A stretch of 36,448 nucleotides of DNA from NCBI GenBank assembly GCA_009692605.1, contig SHYV01000012.1:1-36448 (forward strand), read 5' to 3'. The notes under the pieces were generated by a model, which was given only the letters and a program-made list of their open reading frames with translations, had not been told where the DNA came from and ran no database searches. This document shows, piece after piece, positions 24,927 through 32,963 of this stretch. Both the position numbers and the translations under genes were made by a program. Numbering within the stretch: position 1 is the stretch's first letter; every line of letters begins with the position of its first letter. The DNA is from Myxococcales bacterium (lineage in GTDB: Bacteria > Myxococcota_A > UBA796 > SXON01).

Positions 24927-25552
24927 GCCAGCCCCTCGTCCACCCACGTCAGCAGCGGCTTCCACTCGTCGAGGGCCTTACGCACCCGCCCCACGGGCTG
25001 GTCGAACAGGGTGACCCCGTTGTCCGCGGCCGAGACGTAGAGCTGGGAATCGGACAGCTTGGCGAGCGCGGGGAAGCTCAACCCCGCGAGGAACACATCG
25101 AGGCGCCGCTCCCCCGCTGTCCCGCGGCGAACGCGATTTCCCACCACGGCGACCGGCCGGCGCCCCTTGCGAACCGGCTTGAAGCCCTCAAGCGTGGTCA
25201 GGAACCGCGCGGTCGCCCCCTCATCGAAGGCCCCGGGCAACACCGGCACGATGATCGCGTCCGCCAGCCGAATGACGTCCTCCAGCAGCCGCTTCTTCAG
25301 TCCGGCCGGCACGTCCATCACCACGAAGGCGTGACCGCGCGGGATCTCCAGCTCGTCCGCGTCCTGCGACAAGATGTCGATCGTCGGCAGGTCCGCCGGC
25401 CGCCGAGACACCCACTGGGTCGCGCTCTTCTGCTTGTCCAGATCGACGAGCAGCGGACGGTGGCCAAGCCGCGCAAAGCGGGCCGCGAGCTGCGTAGAGA
25501 CCGTCGTCTTTCCGCACCCTCCCTTCAGGTTGACCACCGCGATGACGTGCAT
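24923..25552 (-). CDS. ParA/MipZ-type ATPase
   Basis: A 209-residue deviant-Walker-A ATPase. KGGCGKTT (residues 10-17) is the ParA motif with the signature lysine, and LLVDLDKQKSATQW is the second nucleotide-contact region. FVVMDVPAGLKKRL and IIVPVLPGAFDEGATARF follow. It probably binds ATP to dimerise and acts in segregation or positioning of DNA or a protein complex. No ParB gene or centromere-like repeats are adjacent, so a chromosomal partition role is unlikely to be local. ATG 25552 is preceded by GGAGAG. It is the last gene of the minus-strand group radical SAM, radical SAM, exonuclease III, ParA, lying 43 bases after xthA. Confidence 0.88.
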   Translation of the reverse strand: MHVIAVVNLKGGCGKTTVSTQLAARFARLGHRPLLVDLDKQKSATQWVSRRPADLPTIDILSQDADELEIPRGHAFVVMDVPAGLKKRLLEDVIRLADAIIVPVLPGAFDEGATARFLTTLEGFKPVRKGRRPVAVVGNRVRRGTAGERRLDVFLAGLSFPALAKLSDSQLYVSAADNGVTLFDQPVGRVRKALDEWKPLLTWVDEGLA

Positions 25553-25595
25553 CTGGACTCTCCGCGGGCAGATCTATCCGCCAAACGCTTCACGT

Positions 25596-26390
25596 TCAGG
25601 GCCCGAGGAAAATCGTCACAGGAGCGTGGTCGCTCGACTCCGGCCTGCCGCGGGCGTCGTGGTCGATCACCACGTCGATCGGCCCCTGTGGCGGGAGCCC
25701 GGAGACCAGATGGAGATCGATGCGCAGCCCCTCGTTGCGGTCGAACCCCGCGCCCCGGTAGTCGAACCAGGAGAAGGTGCGCTCTGCCGGGTGCAGCGCG
25801 CGCCAACTGTCCTGAAACCCGAGGGCCTTGAGTCGATCGAGCCGCTCCCGCTCAGCGTCGGTGCAGAGCACCTGACCCGCCCATCGCTTCGGGTCGTGCA
25901 CGTCGAGATCGGCCTGGGCGATGTTGAAGTCGCCGCACACGATCATCGGGCCCGCCCATCGTTGGCGCTCGGCCTGCACCCACTCGACCAGAGCGTCGAG
26001 CCACTTGAGCTTGTAGCTGTACTTGTCGCTGTCGAGCTCGCCGCCGTTCACGACGTAGAGGTTCACGAGCCGCAGCGGCGCGCAGCGCTCCGGGTGGACC
26101 GTGCACGCGATCCCGCGCGCCTGACCGTCACCCGGGACCGGGAAGTCGGTGACCACGTCGGAGTGGGGCACGCGGGCCCGGTGGGAGAGGATGGCAACCC
26201 CGTTGTAGGCCTTTTGTCCAAAGACCGAGCACGAGTAGCCGCGGGACGTGAAGGCCTCGGCGGGGAACTCCGCGTCCTGGCACTTGAGCTCTTGCAGGCA
26301 GAGCACGTCGGGCTCATGCTCGTCGACCCATTCGAGCACGCGCTCCAGGCGACGGCGCACCGAGTTGACGTTCCACGTGGTGATGTTCAT
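25596..26390 (-). CDS. xthA: Exodeoxyribonuclease III (AP endonuclease)
   Basis: A 264-residue DNA repair nuclease of the EEP fold that cleaves 5' to abasic sites and degrades 3' ends. Diagnostic motifs are WNVNSVRRR at the start, LQELKC, NGVAILS, VNLYVVNGG, VCGDFNIA, RIDLHLVS and SDHAPV at the end, carrying the metal-binding and catalytic Glu, Asp, Asn and His. Length matches XthA. The ATG overlaps the stop of the upstream radical SAM gene by four bases (ATGA), so translation is probably coupled. Co-transcription with two radical SAM enzymes and a ParA-type ATPase is unusual for this gene. Confidence 0.96.
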   Translation of the reverse strand: MNITTWNVNSVRRRLERVLEWVDEHEPDVLCLQELKCQDAEFPAEAFTSRGYSCSVFGQKAYNGVAILSHRARVPHSDVVTDFPVPGDGQARGIACTVHPERCAPLRLVNLYVVNGGELDSDKYSYKLKWLDALVEWVQAERQRWAGPMIVCGDFNIAQADLDVHDPKRWAGQVLCTDAERERLDRLKALGFQDSWRALHPAERTFSWFDYRGAGFDRNEGLRIDLHLVSGLPPQGPIDVVIDHDARGRPESSDHAPVTIFLGP

Positions 26391-27394
26391 GGGCCGGCCT
26401 CAAAATTACAGTTCAACAGGTTGCAGCTCCGTGTGCACCGAGACACCTCGTGGCGGCGACGCAGGGTCGAGAGCCGGTTCCACATCGCTGGGATGGGCAC
26501 GCCCTCCGAGAGGCTGCCGACAGGCTCAAGAAAGTAACAGAGCCGCACGTTGCCAGCGGGGTCGAAGGCGATGTCGGAGTGCCCCGCCTTGCAGGTCTGG
26601 CCGTTCGGCACCGAAGGATTCCTGAAATGCCTCTTGAACGCGTGCAGTTGCGCGACCTCGTTGCACACCTTGCCCCAGCGGCTCCGCTCGTCGATGAGGA
26701 CATCCAGCGCAGCGTCGATGACGCCGAGTTGTTCGGGGCTTGTCGGCCAGAGCGCAGATGAGCGCCACCACGTCGGGTCATGCGCGTTCTCTCCGAAGTT
26801 CTGGTACAGGGGCTGCACCACCAGCTCGTACCCGCGGTCCTTCACCCAGGCGAGCAGGCTCGGGATCTCGATGGCGTTCTCGGCGTGCAGGATGCAGGCG
26901 ATGACCACCCGTGGGTTGGGCCGCCGGTCCAGACGGTCGCACACCTCGATGAGCTTCGCGTGGGTACCAGCGCGGCCCCTGGAGCGGTCGATGGTCTCCG
27001 CAAGGAACCCGTCCATCGACACGTAGCAGATGCGCGCCCCGGCAGCGGCGAGGCTGTCGGCGCGCCGATCGTCGAGCAGCCAGCCGTTGGTATTGAACGA
27101 CACGTCGAAGCCCAGCGTGGTCGCCCGAGTCATCAACCGCTCGAGGTCCTTGCGGAGGAGCGGCTCGCCGCCGACGAAGTTGACGCTGGCCTTACCAAGC
27201 CAGCCGCCGAGCTGGTCCAGCACGCCGAGCCATGTGCTCTCAGGCAGGTCCACCGTCTTGTTCTTGTAGATGTCGCAGTGCGCGCAGGGCAAAAAACACC
27301 GGTCGGTCACCGAGAGGTGCACCTGATCCGGCAACCCCGGCGCCCGCTTCAGCCGCGCGCCCGAAAGAGCGCTGTCCACCAGCCCCACCGCCAT
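26387..27394 (-). CDS. Radical SAM/SPASM protein 2
   Basis: A 335-residue enzyme. The cluster-binding CxxxCxxC is CFLPCAHC (Cys33, Cys37, Cys40), followed by NFVGGEPLLRKDL, the GGEP-type SAM contact, and a NTNGWLLD turn. The C-terminal part has seven or so cysteines (TCKAGH, VRLCYF, RCTRSCNLLNC), an auxiliary-cluster SPASM-type domain. Such enzymes often modify peptides or make cofactors; no precursor peptide gene is visible nearby. The ATG at 27394 shares one base with the stop of the preceding radical SAM gene, and its own stop overlaps the xthA start. The longer frame upstream is antisense noise. Confidence 0.9.
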   Translation of the reverse strand: MAVGLVDSALSGARLKRAPGLPDQVHLSVTDRCFLPCAHCDIYKNKTVDLPESTWLGVLDQLGGWLGKASVNFVGGEPLLRKDLERLMTRATTLGFDVSFNTNGWLLDDRRADSLAAAGARICYVSMDGFLAETIDRSRGRAGTHAKLIEVCDRLDRRPNPRVVIACILHAENAIEIPSLLAWVKDRGYELVVQPLYQNFGENAHDPTWWRSSALWPTSPEQLGVIDAALDVLIDERSRWGKVCNEVAQLHAFKRHFRNPSVPNGQTCKAGHSDIAFDPAGNVRLCYFLEPVGSLSEGVPIPAMWNRLSTLRRRHEVSRCTRSCNLLNCNFEAGP

Positions 27395-28500
27395 CACGGG
27401 CTCCCCGGAGGCTGGGCGTAGCGGTCGATCTCGTCCGGCGTGACCCCCGAGTAGTTTGATGAGCGCGGGATGAAGCAGCCCTGGCAAGCGTCGATGCCGG
27501 CGTAGTCCCCGGAAGCGACCTGGGCGCGCCACCGGGAGGCGGGCTGGCCGTACCACAGCTCGGCGAAGGAGGTGTCGGCGATGCTCCCAAGCTGGTTCTG
27601 CAGCCGGTTGTCCCGGGTGCAAGTGGTGAGCGAGCCGTCCCACCCCACCACCGGGCTCTTCCAAAAGCAGCCGCACACCGAGCGGACTTGGCCCTCGCGG
27701 TGCAGGGACGCCGGGGTCTGGTCCGGTCGCGGCAACGGCACCCCAAGCGCCTGCATCGTGTCGCGAAAGATGCGGTTCTGGTGCTCCTGCTCCGCGGGGG
27801 TGGGCGCGTCCAATTGGCGAAAGAAGACCACCGCCCCTGTCCCCGACGGGACCTCTTGCGCGGCGGTGCTGACCGGCAAGTCCACAGCGCGGCAGGCGCC
27901 CTCCCAGCGGGTCCGGAACGCGGCGGCCTCCCCCGCGTTCCGGTCGCTCACGATGAACTGGAAGACAAGCCGCGGCCAGATCGCGCCGAGACGCGCCTTC
28001 TCGCGCACGAGGTGGTCCACGTTTGCCACGACCTCGTCGAAGTTCGCCCTCCCCTTGATCCGCCTCCAGGTCTCGGGTGTGGTCGCGTCCACCGTGAGGT
28101 GCCAGGTCTGCGGGATCGGGCTCTGGTTCAACGCGAGCTGCACCCGGCTGGCTGAGAGGTGCGTGGCGTTGGTGTGGACCTCCACGCGCTCGAACACGCC
28201 GTGGTCGGCCGCGAGCCGCAGGGCTTCCTGGTAGATCGTGGAAAAGTCCGGGTGGAGCAGGGGCTCCCCGAGCCAGAACGGGATGAACACGTCAAATCGC
28301 GAGCGGCTGGCCGCGAGATCGGCGAACAGCTTGCGGACAAGGGGGACCGCCACGAAGCCTGTCCGGTCGTGGTGCGGATGGTCGGCCTCCCCGACGCTGC
28401 AGTGGACGCACGCCACTGAGCACCGGTTGGTCGTCTCCAGCACGAGGTAACTGCCGGGAAGGTGGCGCACATCCGTGCTGTAGCATGATGGCAGCGCCAC
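27394..28500 (-). CDS. Radical SAM/SPASM protein 1
   Basis: A 368-residue enzyme. CSVACVHC (Cys27, Cys31, Cys34) binds the 4Fe-4S cluster, in the LETTNRC context common to SPASM-class enzymes. IPFWLGEPLLHPDF supplies the GEP motif. The C-terminal segment has VCGCFWKSPVVGWDGSLTTC and DACQGCF, the cysteine-rich SPASM-type domain that holds extra clusters. The start is GTG 28500; an in-frame GTG at codon 11 is an alternative. The two radical SAM proteins share general layout but little sequence, so this is not a recent duplication. Only 45 bases separate it from the divergent ABC ATPase gene, so any promoter for the operon must lie there. Confidence 0.88.
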   Translation of the reverse strand: MALPSCYSTDVRHLPGSYLVLETTNRCSVACVHCSVGEADHPHHDRTGFVAVPLVRKLFADLAASRSRFDVFIPFWLGEPLLHPDFSTIYQEALRLAADHGVFERVEVHTNATHLSASRVQLALNQSPIPQTWHLTVDATTPETWRRIKGRANFDEVVANVDHLVREKARLGAIWPRLVFQFIVSDRNAGEAAAFRTRWEGACRAVDLPVSTAAQEVPSGTGAVVFFRQLDAPTPAEQEHQNRIFRDTMQALGVPLPRPDQTPASLHREGQVRSVCGCFWKSPVVGWDGSLTTCTRDNRLQNQLGSIADTSFAELWYGQPASRWRAQVASGDYAGIDACQGCFIPRSSNYSGVTPDEIDRYAQPPGSP

Positions 28501-28545
28501 CTCGCGGGGTCCCGGTCGGGCCGGTTGCGGTTAGGCTGAGTGCGT

Positions 28546-29301
28546 ATGCTTCGCGCACGCCAGATACAGAAACGGTACGCTGCTTTTACGGCCGTGCACG
28601 CCATGGACCTCGACGTGGAGCCCGGTGAGGTGTTCGGCTTTCTCGGGCTGAACGGCGCGGGGAAGACGACCACGCTGCGCATGCTCGGCGGAGTGCTTCC
28701 ACCCACCAGCGGCACCATCGAAATCGACGGCCTCGACCTCGCAAAACACCCGGTGCACGCGCGCCAACGGCTCGGGTTTATCCCCGACCGGCCCTACCTC
28801 TACGACAAGTTGACCGCACGTGAGTTCTTGCGGTTCATCGGCGAGATGTACGGCATGGACGAGCGCCCGACGAACGGCACGCCCGGCCTCACGGCCCGGG
28901 TCCAGATGGCCCTCGATGAGCAGCACCTCGGCGAGTTCGCCGATCAGCTCATCGAGTCCTACTCCCACGGCATGAAGCAGCGGATCACGCTCGCCAGCGC
29001 GCTGCTGCATGACCCGCGCCTGCTGATCGTGGACGAGCCGATGGTGGGTCTGGACCCGCGCGGAACCCGCCAGATCAAGGCGACGTTTCGGCGACTCGCG
29101 GAGGAGGGCCGCACCGTCTTCCTCTCCACCCACACGCTCGCGGTCGCCGCCGAGGTGTGCGACCGCATCGCGATCATCCACCACGGGCGCATCCAGGTCA
29201 TCGGCACGCAGGCCGAGATCGTCCCCGCAGGGCGCACCCTTGAGGAGCTCTTTCTCGAGATCACCGGGACGGAGAGCGGCGACGCCGAGGGCGTGGCATG
29301 A
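28546..29301 (+). CDS. ABC transporter ATP-binding protein
   Basis: A 251-residue ABC ATPase. Walker A is GLNGAGKT (residues 34-41), the signature is YSHGMKQR in place of LSGGQ, and Walker B is LLIVDEPMVGLDP, followed by LSTHTLAVAAEVCDR with the switch His. The signature variant and the GLNGAGKTTTLRML form are typical of ABC-2-type exporter ATPases, though no ABC-2 permease is in the neighbourhood. ATG 28546 was preferred to GTG 28540. The stop overlaps the start of the next lipoprotein gene (ATGA), so they are co-translated, with the MlaE/MlaF genes following. Confidence 0.9.
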   Translation: MLRARQIQKRYAAFTAVHAMDLDVEPGEVFGFLGLNGAGKTTTLRMLGGVLPPTSGTIEIDGLDLAKHPVHARQRLGFIPDRPYLYDKLTAREFLRFIGEMYGMDERPTNGTPGLTARVQMALDEQHLGEFADQLIESYSHGMKQRITLASALLHDPRLLIVDEPMVGLDPRGTRQIKATFRRLAEEGRTVFLSTHTLAVAAEVCDRIAIIHHGRIQVIGTQAEIVPAGRTLEELFLEITGTESGDAEGVA

Positions 29302-29813
29302 CCCGGTTTTTCCTCACGGCCACCCACGTCAGCCGCTTCGGGCTGGTCGGCCTGCTGGCGTTCGGGGGGTGCATGCCCGCCAGCTACCGGCAGGCGAAGC
29401 GGATGGAGAACCAGTACCAGACCGGCTCGCCCGGCGTCGGCTGGGTGGCCGTCTCTCCGGGCGGGGCCGACCGCGCCTGGTACAACGCATCGCTCACCGG
29501 CAGCATCTACACCGACTCCAACTGCGGGACGCACTACCGGGAGCTGCGGCTGCCGGACCTCGCGCTCGAGTCGCTCGCCGGCCTGCGGGACACCACCACG
29601 CTGAAGGTAGAGACCCCCACCGTAGACGGTCGCGCCGGGCTGCTTCGCGTCACCACCGGTCAGCTGGACGGCGTGGCCGTCACCGTCGCCAACCTCGTCT
29701 CCAACAAGGACGCCTGCACCTTCGACCTCAACTATGTGGCGCCCGCGGGTCGATTCGACGCCGGGTGGGACGCCTACCAGACGGTGATCGTCGGCTTCGT
29801 GGCCCACCGATGA
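29298..29813 (+). CDS. Lipoprotein of unknown function in the Mla-type cluster
   Basis: A 171-residue lipoprotein: basic N-terminus, hydrophobic segment and lipobox FGGC with Cys25. The mature part begins MPASYRQAKRMENQYQTGSPG and continues with beta-strand-like sequence and no catalytic motif. Two further cysteines, in SNCGTHYR and KDACTF, could form a disulfide. I do not recognise a family. The start overlaps the ABC ATPase stop, and the mlaE-like gene begins 16 bases after the end, so an envelope lipid-traffic role is inferred from position only. Confidence 0.75.
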   Translation: MTRFFLTATHVSRFGLVGLLAFGGCMPASYRQAKRMENQYQTGSPGVGWVAVSPGGADRAWYNASLTGSIYTDSNCGTHYRELRLPDLALESLAGLRDTTTLKVETPTVDGRAGLLRVTTGQLDGVAVTVANLVSNKDACTFDLNYVAPAGRFDAGWDAYQTVIVGFVAHR

Positions 29814-29829
29814 CCGGGAAGACGGGCCC

Positions 29830-30588
29830 GTGAAGGCCGTCCTCAACCTCATCGCCTACCTCGGTGCGCTGGCCAAGCTGAGCGCGCAGACACTGGCCGC
29901 GTTCATCCGACCGCCGTGGGAGCTGCGGAGCCTGATCTACCAGCTGGACTCCAGCGGCATCGGCAGCTGGTCGATCACCGTGCTCACCGCGATCTTCACC
30001 GGGATGGTGCTCGCGCTGCAGTTTTCGTCGGGGCTGAAGGACTACGGCGCCAGCATGTACACCGGCAAGCTGGTGTCGCTCGGCATCGTCCGCGAGCTTG
30101 GCCCGGTGCTCACCGCCTTGCTGGTCGGAGGCCGCGTCGGGTCGGGGTTTGCCGCGGAGCTCGGCTCGATGGCGGTGACCGAACAGATCGACGCCATCCG
30201 CGCGCTCGGCGCTGATCCCGTCAAGAAGCTCGTCGCGCCGCGCGTCATCGCGTGCATGATCGCGCTGCCGCTGCTGACCGTGCTCGCCGATCTCATCGGG
30301 TGCTTCGGCGGAATGATCATCACGGTCCAGGAGGTGGGCGTGACGCCGCGGTTCTTCTACAGCCAGGTGGTCGAGACGCTCGGGATCGTGGACCTGCTGC
30401 ACGGGCTCGGCAAGTCCGTGTTCTTCGGGTACACCATCGGCATCACCGGCTGCTTCGTGGGCATGAACACCACCGGCGGGACCGAGGGGGTGGGCCTCTC
30501 AACCACCAAGGCGGTCGTCGCGAGCGCCATCGGCGTGCTGGTCTCCGACTTCCTGCTCACCAAGCTCTTCATCGCGTTGTACGGGTAG
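29830..30588 (+). CDS. mlaE: MlaE-type lipid ABC transporter permease
   Basis: A 252-residue inner-membrane permease of the MlaE/TrgD1-like (DUF140) family that moves phospholipid or other lipids between outer and inner membrane. Conserved stretches include LTAIFTGMVLALQFSSGLKD, ELGPVLTALLVGGRVGSGFAAELGSM, EQIDAIRALGADPVKKLVAPR and FVGMNTTGGTEGVG. About five hydrophobic helices are present. The start is GTG 29830. The MlaF-like ATPase gene follows almost immediately. The usual third core protein, an MCE-domain MlaD, is not seen next to it, and the downstream gene is unrelated. Confidence 0.93.
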   Translation: MKAVLNLIAYLGALAKLSAQTLAAFIRPPWELRSLIYQLDSSGIGSWSITVLTAIFTGMVLALQFSSGLKDYGASMYTGKLVSLGIVRELGPVLTALLVGGRVGSGFAAELGSMAVTEQIDAIRALGADPVKKLVAPRVIACMIALPLLTVLADLIGCFGGMIITVQEVGVTPRFFYSQVVETLGIVDLLHGLGKSVFFGYTIGITGCFVGMNTTGGTEGVGLSTTKAVVASAIGVLVSDFLLTKLFIALYG

Positions 30589-30589
30589 A

Positions 30590-31384
30590 ATGATGCCCAC
30601 CGACCCGACGCCGTCTCCCTACGACCAGGACCCGATCATCTCGTTCTCGAACGTAAAGAAGGCGTTCGGGCCCAAGGTGATCTACGAGGATTGCACGCTC
30701 GACATCTACCCCGGTGAGACGATCACCATCATCGGGGGCTCGGGCACCGGAAAGTCCGTCACGCTCAAGATGCTCATCGGGCTGCTCAGCGCCGATTCAG
30801 GCAGCATCAAGGCGTTCGGCACCGAGGTGACCCACCTGGCGGAGCCTAAGCTGTTGCCCATCCGCCGACGGGTCGCCATGTTGTTTCAGGGCGCCGCGCT
30901 GTTTGACTCGCTCACCGTCGCCCAGAACATCAAGTACCCCCTGCGTGAACACCGGTGGGGCAACGAAAAAAAGCTCGATGAGCGGGTGGCCGAGGTGCTG
31001 GAGATGGTCGGACTGCCCGGCTCGCAGAACTTGAAGCCTTCGGCGCTGTCAGGCGGCATGCGCAAGCGCGTCGGGCTCGCCCGCGCCATCGCCATCGAGC
31101 CCGAGGTCATCCTGTACGACGAGCCCACCACCGGCCTCGATCCGATCAACGTCCGGCGCATCAACGGCCTAATCCTCTCACTCCAGAAGAAGCTCAACGT
31201 CACCAGCATCGTGGTCACCCATGACATGGACGCGTGCTTCACGTTCACCGATCGCATCGCGCTGCTGCACAACCGGCGGTTCTCCTTCGTCGGCACGCAG
31301 GACGAAGCGCGGGCCTCCCCGGACCGCTACCTCCAGGAGTTCATCGCAGGGGGCAAGGGTACGCTCGACGAAGACGTCGAGTAG
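30590..31384 (+). CDS. mlaF: MlaF-type lipid ABC transporter ATPase
   Basis: A 264-residue ABC ATPase that pairs with the permease encoded just upstream. Walker A is GGSGTGKS, the signature is LSGGMRKRVGLARA (typical of MlaF), Walker B is VILYDEPTTGLDP, and VVTHDMDACFTFTDRIALLHNRR ends the core. The start is ATG 30590, or the adjacent ATG 30593, one base after the permease stop. The acidic C-terminal tail (GTLDEDVE) is short. Transcription runs toward the convergent repeat lipoprotein and probably ends near the inverted repeat at 31400-31430. Confidence 0.94.
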   Translation: MMPTDPTPSPYDQDPIISFSNVKKAFGPKVIYEDCTLDIYPGETITIIGGSGTGKSVTLKMLIGLLSADSGSIKAFGTEVTHLAEPKLLPIRRRVAMLFQGAALFDSLTVAQNIKYPLREHRWGNEKKLDERVAEVLEMVGLPGSQNLKPSALSGGMRKRVGLARAIAIEPEVILYDEPTTGLDPINVRRINGLILSLQKKLNVTSIVVTHDMDACFTFTDRIALLHNRRFSFVGTQDEARASPDRYLQEFIAGGKGTLDEDVE

Positions 31385-31399
31385 ACCTGCCGGAACCGG

Positions 31400-31430
31400 C
31401 GGGCGAATTCAGCGTGGGCGAATTCGCCCG
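31400..31430. terminator. Inverted repeat between convergent mlaF and repeat-lipoprotein genes
   Basis: CGGGCGAATTC (31400-31410) and GAATTCGCCCG (31420-31430) form a perfect 11-bp inverted repeat with a 9-base loop. It lies in the gap between the two stops, close to the stop of the minus-strand gene. No T-tract follows on either strand, so it may be a Rho-assisted end or a processing structure rather than a classical terminator. Confidence 0.55.
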
Positions 31431-32876
<1,446 letters not shown>

Positions 32877-32963
32877 CGGGTTCCGGGGAGCGCGCCCAGC
32901 GTAACCGAAGCGGCGTGGGTCCCGCTCGGGTCCGCGCGGGCCGTGAGCTTGATACCTGCCGCA

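Noticed and set aside
28501-28545. Small RiPP precursor peptide gene upstream of the radical SAM pair
   Set aside because: The 45-base gap has no start with a ribosome-binding site and no plausible short peptide frame, and the other frames nearby are shadows.
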